The notes under the pieces: generated by a model
Seen by the model: the letters and a program-made list of their open reading frames with translations, nothing else
Databases searched by the model: none
What the model was told of the DNA's origin: nothing
Position numbers and translations under genes: made by a program
Shown here: piece after piece, positions 34,716-45,293 of the stretch
How positions within the stretch are numbered: the stretch's first letter is position 1
Layout: each line of letters begins with the position of its first letter
Origin: JBBRCE01 sp038205115
GTDB taxonomy: Bacteria; Planctomycetota; Planctomycetia; Pirellulales; JBBRCE01
Length of the DNA: 64,000 nt
Assembly: GCA_038205115.1 (NCBI GenBank)
Contig: JBBRCE010000011.1
Location: 49,043 to 113,042 of the forward strand
Reading direction: 5' to 3'

Positions 34716-36229
34716 CCGGCCGTGCTCGACGGCGCTGGTGATTCTTCTTGCCCACGAATGCGATTGAGCAAGCGCACGCGGTCGGCGTGATCGGGCTCGA
34801 TTTCCAGCAGCAGCTTGTATTGCTCGACGGCTTTGTCTCGATGGCTGGCTTGCCAGTGCGCATCGCCGAGCATCAAGTGCAACCGCGCGGAGAGCGGCGT
34901 GGTGTTCACCGCTTTGGTCAGATAGTCGAGGTAGGAATCCATTTCGCCACGTGCATGGTGGCGATCGGCCACGGTGCTGTACGCGTCGGCCAGCATCGGC
35001 TTGTAAACGTCGGGCTGGGCTTCGATTGCGTTATTAAGCCGCTTGAGGTAGTCGTCGTAGTGATCCAGGCCGAGCGCCGTTTGCGAAAAGTAAAACCAGA
35101 ACAACCCGGCGTCGTCTTTTTTGACTTTGTCTTTGAGGTCGGCGTAAATCTTTTCGGCCTTGGCAAAGCGGCGCGCGGAGAGCCAAATGTTGGCCTCCAA
35201 AAAGCGAATCTCAAAAATATCGATTCGCATTTGCTGCGCTTTGGCGGTCTGAAAAATGGCGGAGCGCGGCTGCGCCACGTAGAACTGATCTTTTTTGCCA
35301 GGAACCGGATCGATCAAATACAGTTCATTTTTGATATCGCCCGGCTGGCCGCCGAGCACTTCGGCCGTGGTGACGTTGCCCAGATAGTTGTGCAGGTTGA
35401 AATAAACGCTGGCCAATTTGAAGTGCATGACGCCCGAACTAAGGCCGAGCCGATTTGCGGTTTCGTAGGCGTTGGCCGCTTTGGCAAAATGTTTTTGCGC
35501 CAGATAGATATTGCCAACCTGATAAAAATCGCCGGCGCTGCGCGGATTAAGCTTAACGGCTATCTCGTAGTACTCGCGCGCTTTGTCGAGGTTCTCTTTC
35601 TGATACTGGGCTTCGGCCAGCAGATGATAGACCGGGTAATCGTGCTTGAACTTGAGCAGCGGTTCGAGAATTTCGATGACCTTGTCGGGCTGCTTTTCGG
35701 GCGAGAGTAGTTCTGCCCATTCCAGCCCAGCTTCGACGTGTTCGGGATTGGCCTGAAAGACTTCGCCCAACAGCGCTGCGGCTTGATCGGCTTCGCCCAG
35801 ATAGCGCAGCGCCTTGGCGAGCATTAATTTGTGACCGGCCTTGGACGGATCGGCGGCGACGGCGTCGGTGAGTTTGGCTTTTGCCGTTTTGTAGTCGGTC
35901 TGAAAAAACGCGGTGCGGCCATCCTCAAAGAGCTTTTCCGCTTTCTTGGCCTGTTCTTCAGAAACTTTGACCGGTTCGGGTTGCGGCTTGGCCGAATCGC
36001 TCTTGGCGGCAGCCGGTTTCTTACCGTCCTCAGCGCTGTGTTCGGCCGTGGCAGCAAGCTTCGATTCCACCTCGGCAGGTTTGGCGTTAGACGGGTTCGG
36101 CGCGACTGCGAGTTTTTCATCCGCCGATGCGGCTTGGTTCTCGCCCGGCTGCGGCACGCGCGCCACCGCCACGCTGGCCAGCGGAAAAACAAAGACCAAA
36201 CCGCATGCGATATTTAATGTCAGCTTCAT
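34712..36229 (-). CDS. Secreted TPR protein (505 aa)
   Basis: The signal peptide is about 1-23 (hydrophobic FVFPLASVAVARV). A Lys/Ala/Pro/Glu-rich linker (about 25-95) is followed by TPR units through the rest of the protein (for example AEKLFEDGRTAFFQTDYKTAKAKLTDAVAADP, and AKALRYLGEADQAAALLGEVFQANP), with the last repeats near 445-490. It probably acts as a periplasmic scaffold; no catalytic motif is visible. It lies 96 bases downstream of the 1777-residue TPR gene and is probably co-transcribed with it. Confidence 0.82.
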   Translation of the reverse strand: MKLTLNIACGLVFVFPLASVAVARVPQPGENQAASADEKLAVAPNPSNAKPAEVESKLAATAEHSAEDGKKPAAAKSDSAKPQPEPVKVSEEQAKKAEKLFEDGRTAFFQTDYKTAKAKLTDAVAADPSKAGHKLMLAKALRYLGEADQAAALLGEVFQANPEHVEAGLEWAELLSPEKQPDKVIEILEPLLKFKHDYPVYHLLAEAQYQKENLDKAREYYEIAVKLNPRSAGDFYQVGNIYLAQKHFAKAANAYETANRLGLSSGVMHFKLASVYFNLHNYLGNVTTAEVLGGQPGDIKNELYLIDPVPGKKDQFYVAQPRSAIFQTAKAQQMRIDIFEIRFLEANIWLSARRFAKAEKIYADLKDKVKKDDAGLFWFYFSQTALGLDHYDDYLKRLNNAIEAQPDVYKPMLADAYSTVADRHHARGEMDSYLDYLTKAVNTTPLSARLHLMLGDAHWQASHRDKAVEQYKLLLEIEPDHADRVRLLNRIRGQEESPAPSSTAG

Positions 36230-36325
36230 AACGAAAACCTTGTGATCGAAGTCCGCTTAAATCAACCCGCGACGGCTGCGATTGCTGCCTTCGCCCGCGT
36301 TTCTCCCTTCGCCCCTCTCGTTCCA

Positions 36326-39300
36326 CTACTTCCGGTACGCCTTGATCCAATTGATTTGCTCCTGAGCGGTTTGCGCTTTGGGATGCGAATTGAATTTTTG
36401 GCGGAACGTTTCGTAGGCGTCCATGGCTTCAATCCATCGCCCGAGCTGCTCCAGCGATTCGGCCAGCGAGTATTGAGCGTCTGGCACGCGGACGCTGGCC
36501 GGATAGGTGCGAATGAACTCGCGATAGGCTTTGACGGCTTCGTCGTATTTGCCTTCTTGATCGTAAAACGAAGCGACCTTCCAAGCAGCGTCTTCGGCCA
36601 CCGGCGTGCCGGGAAAGTACTTGACGATATCTTGATACGTCTTCATCGACGCCTTGCGGTCTTTCAGTTCGGTCTCCAAAATTTGCGCCATGCGGAGCAG
36701 CGATTTATCGGTCATATCGCCCAGTGGATACTCGGCCGCGACGCGTGCGTACATGGCCACGGATTGCCGGTAAGCATCGTTGATTTTGTCTTGGCGATTG
36801 GCCACTTGCAGCGCGCTCTCGGTCTCGGCTTTCAATTCGGCGCCGCGCGTGGCGTTGCCAATGGTATCGAGCTGGCCGTTGAAGGTGGCGGCAGCGCTCG
36901 CTTCTTCGAGCGCCAAGAGGGCTGTTTTGCCGGCTTTTTTAAGTTCGTCGCGGCGAGTCAGCGACAACTTGCCCTGCGCATCATTTTGCTGGCGGAAGGC
37001 GCGGTACGCAGACCGCTGATTATCCTCATAAGCTTCCGCGCGGGCTTTTTCGACCGTAACCGACGCCAGCTTCACCGCCGCGCGCTCGTACGTTTGGCCT
37101 ACCAAAAATAGTGCATCGTCGGCCAGCGGACTGGTGGGATACAACTTCGGCACCCGGAGCAATTCCTCGCGGGCTTGATCCAAGCGGTTCATGCCGAGCA
37201 GAGCCTTGCCGATTTCGAATTGTGCGTCGTCGGCCAGATCGCTTTTGGGAAAGTTGGCCACGACTTTGCGAAATTCGGCAATCGCCTTGATGGGATTTTG
37301 GAGTTGCTCGTTGACGATTCGCCCGATCTGAAATTGCGCGTCATCTTTGTTGCGTTGTACTTTGTCGTCGGACAGGAGGAGTTGGTAGCGGTCGATACTC
37401 TTGAGAATTTCGATGCGGGATTTGCACATTGCCACCTGAGCATCTTGCGGATAGGCGGCCATGTACTCGTTGTAAAGTTCGCGGGCCTTGCGCCAGTGGC
37501 TGAGGTTGATGTGGCACTCGGCCACCGCCAATTTGATTTGCGGCACAAGGGGCGAGGCCGGATATTCACTGACAATTCGCTGATAGGCGGCAATCGCTTC
37601 ATCCCAAGCTTCGTTACTCTGATGCGTCAGGCCAATCAACCGCAGGGCTTCGGCCGCGCGGACATCGCTCGGAAAACTATCGACAAATACGCCGAGCACG
37701 TGCAGCGATTCCAAGAACCGTTGTTTGGCGTTCAGTTGTTGGCCGATAATGAAAATCTGCGAGCGGATCGAATCATTTTCGCCTACCAGCGAGAGATATT
37801 CTTGGTACGTCTCCACGGCCTTGAGCGGATTGGCCAGGTGCGCCGCGTATTCTTCGGCAATGCGCAAGATCGATTGCGGCGTACGCGCATCGGTGGGAAA
37901 GTATTTGGGAATTTGGCCCAGTACAAAGATCGATTGTTCTTCTTGCCCAATGGCGCGGAGCCGTTCGGCAATTGCCCACAGCTTGGCGGGGAAGTTGACC
38001 GTATCGGGATGATCCGGCGCGGCTTGCAGCAGTTCGATCAAGGCGTCGGCCGCGCGAACCAGCAGGCCGCCCGAACGGACTTTGCTGACGGGGGCCGCCA
38101 GCTTGGATTCGCGATCGTAACTTTCGACCAGGAGCAACCGCGCCTGGTTGGCCCAATCGGCTTTTCCCGTCTGCGCTTTGATGAACTTGTTTAATTCCGC
38201 GCGGGCGGCGTCAAACAACAGGTGATGCTCGTCGATCCATTTTTGGTCGAGCCGCTGTTTGGGCTGAAGCTGACCGGCCCAACTGAGTTGGTCGGTCACG
38301 GCACGGAACTGCAGCGCCACGCGGCTACGATCGTTTGGCCGATCTTTGAGGAACTGCTGGATCATGGCCATCGCCCGATTGGTGCGCGTCTGGCCTTCGA
38401 AAAAGCCAAACATCCAACAGATCTGCTGCCGCGATTGCTCGGCCAAAACGACCTCGGCCGGTGCGGTTTTCTTGGCCAGTTCGAGCAGAATTGCGAAGGC
38501 TTTGTCGGCCGCCGCATCCTGCCGAGTCATTTCTGCTTCCGAAATGACCGTGCCGGCAGGCAGCGCGATGGCGCCTTCACGCGGCGCCTCAATGTCGACT
38601 CTCTCGTTTCCGTCTCGAGCATTGCCGGCAACAAACCGTTCTTTGAGCAAGGCAATTTGCAGCAAGTTCTGTTGATCGGCCTGTCGAACCAGCGCCAGGG
38701 CTGTATCGCTCGGTTTGGCGGCGGGCTCGGGATCCACGGCAGGCACGGTGACAGGTGGACCGAAACTGCTTTTCGCCGCGCGATCAAATGGGCCATTGTC
38801 AGCGATCGCTCCCGTCGCGCCGCTACCGGGCTGCGCGATTGGTTCCGACTTGTCGCCAATTCCGGCCGCACTGCCGCCGATCCCGCGAAGGCCAGTTAAT
38901 TCAGCGTTTTTGGCTGGATCCACTGCCGAACGCCATCGGCCGCCAAGCACACTGTCTTCCGTCATGGCCAGGGCCGTCTGCTCGCCCGGCTTACCGACCG
39001 GCGCCGGCGGACTGAGCAATTGCAGACCGTAGGCCGAGTCGAGTTCGCCCAGGTACGTGGCGGCTTCGAGAAATTTGAGATGTCCCGGCGAGCGGTAATC
39101 GGGCATCGCGGCGGCAAAGCGGGCGAGCACTTCGCGGGCAACCGGCCACGCGCCAGCTTGGCCGTAGGCGCGTGCCACGTCCAGCACGGTTTGCTCGGCC
39201 GTGGGCGCGTACTGGCCAGATGGATGCGCCTTGAGAAACGCCACCAGCGCGTCAATGGCCACGACAGACTCGGCCAACAATTTGTCCGGCGGCTTGATTT

Positions 39301-41659
39301 TGTCTTTACGCTGCGTGAAGGCCGCTTGCGATTTGGCCAGCGCGACCTGCACGACTTGAAATTCCAATGCCTCGGCGGTGGCCAGCTTGGGGTGCGCCTT
39401 GATGAAGTCCGTCAGCACATCCTGCGATACGGTGAAGGCTTTGAGGTTTAAATAGCGCGCGGCAATGGCTGTGACTCGATTGACCGCTTGCGCCGCGTAA
39501 GCGCTCTTGGGAAACGTGTCGATCAGTTGATTGAGCAGCGTCAATTCGTTTTTGTGCGATTCCTCAAGCGACAGCGTCTTAGTGTCTTCGCTTTGTTCCG
39601 CAGCCTGCTTGATGGCCCGGTCGGCTTGTCGCTCCAGCAGATCGGCGCGACGGAATAGCGCCCAGTCGCTGAGTTCGGCCTTGGCGGGCGGCTCGTCGAT
39701 CAGCGCGATGGCCGCTTCGGCCAGATCGGTACGCTCCATGGCCGCGTAGCGATTCACCACGGCATCGAGCAGCGGAATGGCGGCGTTGCGGCTGGAGTCC
39801 GTGGCCAGCGCTGCGGTGGCTTGACGAATTTGCAGCAGTGCTTCCTTCAAAAGCGGCGAAAGCTCGTCGCCCAACCGACGATTGGCCGCCAATAAGCGCT
39901 GCTCTTGATCTTGCGCTTGGCGCAATTGGAATTGAATTTCCGCCCAGCGACCGGCGTCGCCCCGGAGATGCGTATACATCAGCGACATGCCCTCGGCGGC
40001 CGCCTTCCATTGGTTGGCGGCGATGTAACGTTCGATGATCGGATGGGCGATCTCGGCCGGCGCGGGGTCACCATCTTGCATGCCGGAGATGATTGAACAG
40101 AACTGCAGTGCCGCGGCGTCGAAAGTATTGATGTGCGAATCGAGGCCGACCGGCGTGGCCGCCGCGGCGTTGAATGTTTTTAAGCCCAGCGCGGCGTAGC
40201 TGCGGGCCATCAGCCTGTATAGCGTCGATTGCGCGGCGCCGCGCGGCAGCGAAGCATAAGCCGGAACGAGCATCACCATCGGCAGCGGATGTTTAAGATC
40301 GGCCGGGTTGATGACCACCACCTGTTTCAAGCCGGTTTCCAGGTCGCCCGCGCGCTGATAGCGATCGATCTGCGCCGCCATCAATTCGACAATCTTAGTG
40401 CGCTGCGCTTCGTTGCGAGCGCGCGGAATCGCACTGCTCAACAACTCCGCCTGCAGCGTGTCCGCGGCGGAGAGTGGTGCGCCAGCTTTGCGGTCGGTCG
40501 CAGGCCGACTGAGCCCGGCCAGCGAATCGGCCAGTTGCAAATAATATTCGTAGCTGGGCTCGTCATCGCGATTCTGTCGCAGCACTTTGGCCGCCACAAC
40601 GCAGGGCCGCAAAGCTTCGTCGCTGTGCTGCCGCTGATAAGTGGTCAGACCGATCTGAGCCATGAGCTTGGCGACTTGCAAACGGCGGGCAGCGCTACCA
40701 ACGCTTGCGCCCAACCAGCCGCCGCGAATGTCTTTCTTCCACAAATCGTCCGTCGCTGGAGAATCGCTGACCAGGGGCAGCAGCGTCAGAAATGCCTTTT
40801 TGCCATCGCCCGGTTCGAAGCGATGCTGCGCGGCGGTGAGCATCGTTTTCAGCAATCGGTCGAGCAGCGCGTTGCGGTAATTGCTTTCTGGCAGTGTCGC
40901 CAGCGGCTGGGCAAGCTTGGCGGAAACATCTAGCGATTTGGATTCGTCGGTTAGTTGCAGCACCAAGCCGGCCAACTCCAGCCACGGTTTCCAGGCTGCA
41001 TTTTCGACTTTGACCTCAGGCGCTCGCGCCAAGAGTTCGGCCGTTTTCGCATCGTTATCTGGTTTGGCAAGCATCGCCAGCACGGCCACGGCGTGAGCTT
41101 CCACTGCCTGCGGCGTGCCGGCAGCATCTTGAACCAGGCGAATCGCATCGGCCAGCGCCAAGTCAGTGGCGCCGTTCCACAACCGGGCTCTAGAAAGTAG
41201 CAACCGGGCTTGCAGACGCTGCTGGTCGGAAATGGGTTCTTCAATGGCTTTCAACAGAATGACTTCGGCCGACGGCATTGCGGCCAGACGAATCAGTTCT
41301 TCAGCCGCCGCGAGCCGCTGCGAGATCGATTGCGTTTTGCCGGTCAGCGCTGTCACCAGCCGCTTGGCTTCGACATGCTCGGGCGAGAGCTTTAGCACTT
41401 TGCGATAACCATCGAGCGCGGCATCGATTTGCCCCGATTTTAACTGGAATTCCGCCCAGGCGAGTTGCGCCTCGACCGATTCGGGCAGCGCTTGCGCAGC
41501 GGTGGCCAACAGCGATTTGGCTTGATCGAGTTCGCCGGCCGCCAAGGCCTTTCGCCCTGCGGCCAAGTCGCTGGCCGCATCGCCGCGTGCCACGGTTGTT
41601 ATCGCACCAAAAAGTGCCAGCGTCGCCACGGCCCCGAACAATGCAATGCGATGTTTCAC
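36326..41659 (-). CDS. Very long secreted TPR protein (1777 aa)
   Basis: The signal peptide is about 1-26 (LFGAVATLALFGAITTVARGDA). TPR-like repeats cover most of the chain (LAAGRKALAAGELDQAKSLLATAAQ at the start). The C-terminal third resembles BamD/YbgF-type tandem repeats (AIAEFRKVVANFPKSDLADDAQFEIGKALL, SMKTYQDIVKYFPGTPVAEDAAWKVASFY). A Pro/Gly/Ala-rich linker around 910-1000 separates two helical arrays. It is presumably an outer-membrane-associated or periplasmic scaffold; no enzyme motif is seen. A promoter-like sequence lies about 215 bases upstream. The function is unknown. Confidence 0.82.
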   Translation of the reverse strand: MKHRIALFGAVATLALFGAITTVARGDAASDLAAGRKALAAGELDQAKSLLATAAQALPESVEAQLAWAEFQLKSGQIDAALDGYRKVLKLSPEHVEAKRLVTALTGKTQSISQRLAAAEELIRLAAMPSAEVILLKAIEEPISDQQRLQARLLLSRARLWNGATDLALADAIRLVQDAAGTPQAVEAHAVAVLAMLAKPDNDAKTAELLARAPEVKVENAAWKPWLELAGLVLQLTDESKSLDVSAKLAQPLATLPESNYRNALLDRLLKTMLTAAQHRFEPGDGKKAFLTLLPLVSDSPATDDLWKKDIRGGWLGASVGSAARRLQVAKLMAQIGLTTYQRQHSDEALRPCVVAAKVLRQNRDDEPSYEYYLQLADSLAGLSRPATDRKAGAPLSAADTLQAELLSSAIPRARNEAQRTKIVELMAAQIDRYQRAGDLETGLKQVVVINPADLKHPLPMVMLVPAYASLPRGAAQSTLYRLMARSYAALGLKTFNAAAATPVGLDSHINTFDAAALQFCSIISGMQDGDPAPAEIAHPIIERYIAANQWKAAAEGMSLMYTHLRGDAGRWAEIQFQLRQAQDQEQRLLAANRRLGDELSPLLKEALLQIRQATAALATDSSRNAAIPLLDAVVNRYAAMERTDLAEAAIALIDEPPAKAELSDWALFRRADLLERQADRAIKQAAEQSEDTKTLSLEESHKNELTLLNQLIDTFPKSAYAAQAVNRVTAIAARYLNLKAFTVSQDVLTDFIKAHPKLATAEALEFQVVQVALAKSQAAFTQRKDKIKPPDKLLAESVVAIDALVAFLKAHPSGQYAPTAEQTVLDVARAYGQAGAWPVAREVLARFAAAMPDYRSPGHLKFLEAATYLGELDSAYGLQLLSPPAPVGKPGEQTALAMTEDSVLGGRWRSAVDPAKNAELTGLRGIGGSAAGIGDKSEPIAQPGSGATGAIADNGPFDRAAKSSFGPPVTVPAVDPEPAAKPSDTALALVRQADQQNLLQIALLKERFVAGNARDGNERVDIEAPREGAIALPAGTVISEAEMTRQDAAADKAFAILLELAKKTAPAEVVLAEQSRQQICWMFGFFEGQTRTNRAMAMIQQFLKDRPNDRSRVALQFRAVTDQLSWAGQLQPKQRLDQKWIDEHHLLFDAARAELNKFIKAQTGKADWANQARLLLVESYDRESKLAAPVSKVRSGGLLVRAADALIELLQAAPDHPDTVNFPAKLWAIAERLRAIGQEEQSIFVLGQIPKYFPTDARTPQSILRIAEEYAAHLANPLKAVETYQEYLSLVGENDSIRSQIFIIGQQLNAKQRFLESLHVLGVFVDSFPSDVRAAEALRLIGLTHQSNEAWDEAIAAYQRIVSEYPASPLVPQIKLAVAECHINLSHWRKARELYNEYMAAYPQDAQVAMCKSRIEILKSIDRYQLLLSDDKVQRNKDDAQFQIGRIVNEQLQNPIKAIAEFRKVVANFPKSDLADDAQFEIGKALLGMNRLDQAREELLRVPKLYPTSPLADDALFLVGQTYERAAVKLASVTVEKARAEAYEDNQRSAYRAFRQQNDAQGKLSLTRRDELKKAGKTALLALEEASAAATFNGQLDTIGNATRGAELKAETESALQVANRQDKINDAYRQSVAMYARVAAEYPLGDMTDKSLLRMAQILETELKDRKASMKTYQDIVKYFPGTPVAEDAAWKVASFYDQEGKYDEAVKAYREFIRTYPASVRVPDAQYSLAESLEQLGRWIEAMDAYETFRQKFNSHPKAQTAQEQINWIKAYRK

Positions 41660-42129
41660 CGCTTAAACTCCTGAATACTTGCTCAAACACAGCCCGTCGC
41701 GCGACTGCGCCCGGGATGCGTAAAAAAAAAGAAGAACCGCTGCCATTGCTCCAACCGGCACGACGTGTCAACACTGCCGCAACGAACGGCGCGTTACAAA
41801 AATCTGCCTGATCGCGTCGCCAAAGCCTGCCAAACGTCAGGCTCATCCTGTTAGGACGGTCCAGCGCGCCAATGATTATAGATTGAGACGCTCCGAACCC
41901 AAGATAAGTTCCGTAACACGCTGGTAACGGGTTAAAAGTCGCCGGTTTGCGGTTGAGATGTCCGCAAGACTGCGGTTCTTGCTCAACTGGGCCAATGCGG
42001 TCATTGGTGGCCAGCAAAACCTGCTGAAAGCGGCCCCGATTTTCAAGCGGTACGGAAGTTCGGATTATACTTGTTGCTGCGCACGAGGCAGTGCTTACAC
42101 CTTCGATCCATCTTCACAATTCATTCGTC
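41660..42129. other. Divergent intergenic region between the TPR operon and the ABC exporter
   Basis: 470 bases with no gene. It holds a good minus-strand promoter (41875-41902) for the TPR genes. On the plus strand, TATACT at 42066-42071 has only a weak -35 (TTCAAG, 42042-42047, 18-base spacer) for the exporter genes. An A9 tract lies near 41723-41731. Confidence 0.5.
41875..41902 (-). promoter_or_regulatory. Sigma70-like promoter TTGGGT-N16-TATAAT for the TPR genes
   Basis: Read on the minus strand, the -35 is TTGGGT (41902-41897) and the -10 is a perfect TATAAT (41880-41875), with a 16-base spacer. Transcription would start near 41869, leaving a leader of about 210 bases before the 1777-residue TPR protein. 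Confidence 0.45.
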
Positions 42130-42885
42130 ATGGCCAAAGCGTCCGGCAATTCGATCTCCAGCGGAGCAAACGCCAAGCCGGGCGAGGTGCTGTTGCATCT
42201 GGAAAACGTCGGCAAGACGTTTCACATGGGCGAGGTAGATGTCGAAGTGCTCCGCGATATTTCGCTAGAAGTTCGCCAAGGCGAATTCCTGGTGATGCTT
42301 GGCCCCAGCGGATCCGGCAAGACCACGCTGCTCAACATCATCGGCGGGCTCGATAGCGCCAGTTGCGGCAGCGTTTGGTTTGGCGACCGCAACTTAACGC
42401 ACGCTTCGGGCAGCGAACTGAATCGCTATCGCCGCGCAACCATCGGCTTTGTGTTTCAGTTTTATAATCTGATTCCAAATCTGACTGCCCGCGAAAATGT
42501 GATGGTCTCCACCGAAATCAGCGCCGATCCGTTGCCCGTGGACGACGTGCTGAAAATGGTCGGGCTGGGCGATCGCATGGATCATTTTCCTTCGCAGCTA
42601 TCTGGCGGCGAACAACAGCGCGTGGCCATTGCCCGCGCACTGGCCAAGAACCCGCGACTGCTGCTTTGCGACGAACCGACCGGGGCGCTCGATTTCGAAA
42701 CCGGCAAAAAAGTGTTGCGATTACTGGTCGACTTAAAGCAGGAACTCGGCAAGACCGTGTTGGTGATTACGCACAACGCGCCGATTGCCGAAGCGGCCGA
42801 CCGCGCCGTGCGATTGCGGTCGGGGCAGATCGTGGAAATTCACGAAAATCCGCATCCTGTTCCGCCTGAAGAGGTGCTTTGGTGA
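42130..42885 (+). CDS. ABC exporter ATPase (LolD/MacB type)
   Basis: The ATG at 42130 gives 251 residues. The ATP-binding motifs are complete: Walker A GPSGSGKTT, Q-loop region FVFQFYNLIPNLTARENV, signature LSGGEQQRVAIARAL, Walker B LLLCDEPTGALD, and the switch His in VLVITHNAP. This is the subfamily that pairs with FtsX-type permeases (LolCDE, MacB, DevA). Its stop overlaps the GTG of the permease gene by four bases (GTGA), so the two are translationally coupled. Confidence 0.95.
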   Translation: MAKASGNSISSGANAKPGEVLLHLENVGKTFHMGEVDVEVLRDISLEVRQGEFLVMLGPSGSGKTTLLNIIGGLDSASCGSVWFGDRNLTHASGSELNRYRRATIGFVFQFYNLIPNLTARENVMVSTEISADPLPVDDVLKMVGLGDRMDHFPSQLSGGEQQRVAIARALAKNPRLLLCDEPTGALDFETGKKVLRLLVDLKQELGKTVLVITHNAPIAEAADRAVRLRSGQIVEIHENPHPVPPEEVLW

Positions 42886-45260
42886 GCGTGTTGGATCGCA
42901 AGCTCGTGCGTGAAATGCGCGCGTCCAAGGGATTGATTTTGGCAATCACCAGCTTGGTGGCGGTGGGCGTGATGTGCTTCGTGTACATGAAAGCGGCCCA
43001 TCACAATTTACGGTCGGCGCAGGAACGCTACTACGCGCAATGCCGACTCGCCGACTTTTGGATCGATCTTAAAAAAGTGCCGGTCGCCGAATTAGCCGAG
43101 CTGGCCAACATGCCTGGCGTGAGCGAAATTCGGCCGCGGATTCAGCATTACGCCACAGTCGATCTGGATCGCGTGATTGCGCCGCTGAACGGGTTGGTGC
43201 TTTCTTTACCGGATCGCCGCCAGCCCACCATCAACGACATCGTGCTTAAACGCGGCAGTTACTACACCGAGTCGCGCCGCAACGAAGTTATTGTCAACGA
43301 GGCATTTGCTCAGCGGCATGCTTTGTATCCGGGGCAGTGGATTCATTTGATTCTCAACAATCGTCGCCAAGAATTGCTGATTGTCGGCACGGCGATCAGC
43401 GCGGAGTTCGTGTATCTGGTCGGCCCCGGCGCGATTACGCCCGATCCAGAACATTTTGGCGTGTTCTATCTCAAGCAAACCTACGCCGAAGAAGTCTTCG
43501 ATCTGGACGGCGCGGCGAATCAAGTGGTGGGCACGCTTGCGCCGCAATATCGCGAGCAGCCCGACGAACTGCTGCGCCGGGCCGAAGCGCGGCTGGAACC
43601 GTACGGCGTATTCAATGTCACCCCGCGTAAGTATCAATATTCCAACCGCTTTCTCAGTGATGAAATTCGCGGGCTGGGCACATTTTCCAATATTCTGCCG
43701 GTGATCTTTCTGACCGTGGCCGCGTTGGTGCTCAACGTGCTGATGGTCCGGCTGATCGATCAACAGCGATCGTTGATCGGCACGCTCAAAGGCCTAGGCT
43801 ACAGCGACGCTCAAATCTTTCTGCACTTCGTTAAATTCGGCGGACTGATCGGCTTGGGCGGCGGGTTGGTTGGTCTGGCGCTGGGTAATCGCATGTCGGT
43901 GTTTGTGACCGACCTGTACAAACAATTTTTTGAGTTTCCGGACTTGCATAACGAAGTGACGGCCTGGACGTACGGCACGGCTGGCGCCATCGCTATGGTT
44001 TGCTCGCTGATTGGTTCCATGTACGGCGCGCGCACGGCGCTGCGGATGAATCCCGCGCAAGCCATGCGACCGCGACCGCCCGCGCAAGGCGGCAAGATTT
44101 GGCTCGAACGCTTAGGCTTCATATGGCAGCGATTGAGCTTTGGCTGGCGGATGGTGCTGCGAAACGTGATTCGCAATCGCTTGCGGACCGGCGTGGGAAT
44201 GTTTGCCGCGGCGATGGGCGCCTCGATCATGACAACCGGCTTCATGATGCGCGCGGCCACGCACTTCATCGTCGACTTTCAGTTTCAACAAATCATGCAA
44301 AGCGATATCGATCTGACGTTCAAGGACGAACGCGGCGATGACGCCCTGCTGGAAGCCAGAAAGTTGCCTGGCGTGGAACTGGCCGAACCGGTGCTCGATG
44401 TGGCCTGCGAATTTCTGCATGGTCCGTATCGAAAAAAGGGCGGTGTGACCGGCTTGATCGAAAACGCGCGGCTCACCATTCCGCGCGACGCCAGCGGCAA
44501 CGCACTCCGCCCACCACCGTACGGCTTGCTGATGACGCGGAAGATGGCGCAAAAACTCCGCGTTTCGATTGGCGACCAAGTGACCGTCGTGCCCAGCAAG
44601 GGACTGCGCCAATCGCGACAAGCCGTGGTGGCCGACATTGCCGACAGCTACCTCGGCATGAGCGTTTATGCCGACATTCATTACTTGAGCAGTCTGCTCG
44701 GCGAGGAACTCGCGCTGAGCGGAGTGCAATTGAAAGTCGATCGCCGGCCGGACATCCGCGATCAATTGAACCGCGAGATCAAACAGTTGCCGGCTGTGCA
44801 GTCAGTCGGCGCGCGGGCAGACATGATCGACAACCTCAACAACACGCTCATCAAAACGCAAATGATTTTCATCGGCCTGTTGACGATGTTCGCCGGCGTG
44901 ATTTTCTTTTCGAGCATTCTCAACGCCTCGCTGATCAACCTGGCCGAACGCCGCCGCGAGGTGGCCACGCTCGTGGTGCAAGGCTACACACAATGGCAAG
45001 TGGGCGGATACTTTCTCCGCGAAAGCCTGGTGGTGACACTCTGCGGCGCGGCCCTGGGCCTGCCGCTGGGCTATTTACTGACGCGGATGCTGGCCGTGGT
45101 TTACGATACCGATATGTTCCGACTGCCGCTGATCGTGCGGCCCGAACTGTTCGCACTGCCGATGGTGTTTGCCGCGGTGTTTACGCTGGCGGCCCATGTC
45201 ATCGTGCAGCGTTTGATTTTACAACTCGACTGGCGCGACGCTTTGAACGTGAAGGAATAA
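42882..45260 (+). CDS. ABC exporter permease, FtsX family, two FtsX modules
   Basis: The start is taken as GTG 42882, which overlaps the ATPase stop (GTGA). The 792-residue protein has an N-terminal helix (about 18-38), a large extracytoplasmic domain, and a first FtsX module with three helices (about 265-400). A further helix (from about 430) starts a second extracytoplasmic domain, and a second FtsX module ends near the C-terminus (FFSSILNASLINLAERRREVATLVVQG is the FtsX signature region). This duplicated layout is that of mechanotransmission-type exporters. With the ATPase and the adaptor it makes a complete inner-membrane export or extraction unit. The substrate is unknown. Confidence 0.92.
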   Translation: MSVLDRKLVREMRASKGLILAITSLVAVGVMCFVYMKAAHHNLRSAQERYYAQCRLADFWIDLKKVPVAELAELANMPGVSEIRPRIQHYATVDLDRVIAPLNGLVLSLPDRRQPTINDIVLKRGSYYTESRRNEVIVNEAFAQRHALYPGQWIHLILNNRRQELLIVGTAISAEFVYLVGPGAITPDPEHFGVFYLKQTYAEEVFDLDGAANQVVGTLAPQYREQPDELLRRAEARLEPYGVFNVTPRKYQYSNRFLSDEIRGLGTFSNILPVIFLTVAALVLNVLMVRLIDQQRSLIGTLKGLGYSDAQIFLHFVKFGGLIGLGGGLVGLALGNRMSVFVTDLYKQFFEFPDLHNEVTAWTYGTAGAIAMVCSLIGSMYGARTALRMNPAQAMRPRPPAQGGKIWLERLGFIWQRLSFGWRMVLRNVIRNRLRTGVGMFAAAMGASIMTTGFMMRAATHFIVDFQFQQIMQSDIDLTFKDERGDDALLEARKLPGVELAEPVLDVACEFLHGPYRKKGGVTGLIENARLTIPRDASGNALRPPPYGLLMTRKMAQKLRVSIGDQVTVVPSKGLRQSRQAVVADIADSYLGMSVYADIHYLSSLLGEELALSGVQLKVDRRPDIRDQLNREIKQLPAVQSVGARADMIDNLNNTLIKTQMIFIGLLTMFAGVIFFSSILNASLINLAERRREVATLVVQGYTQWQVGGYFLRESLVVTLCGAALGLPLGYLLTRMLAVVYDTDMFRLPLIVRPELFALPMVFAAVFTLAAHVIVQRLILQLDWRDALNVKE

Positions 45261-45293
45261 GGGCGTCGCGCGTTTGCAAACCAGGAGCAGGCA

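Noticed and set aside
37175..38194. Plus-strand open frame of 339 codons
   Set aside because: It is antisense to the 1777-residue TPR protein and has no start signal or recognisable fold.
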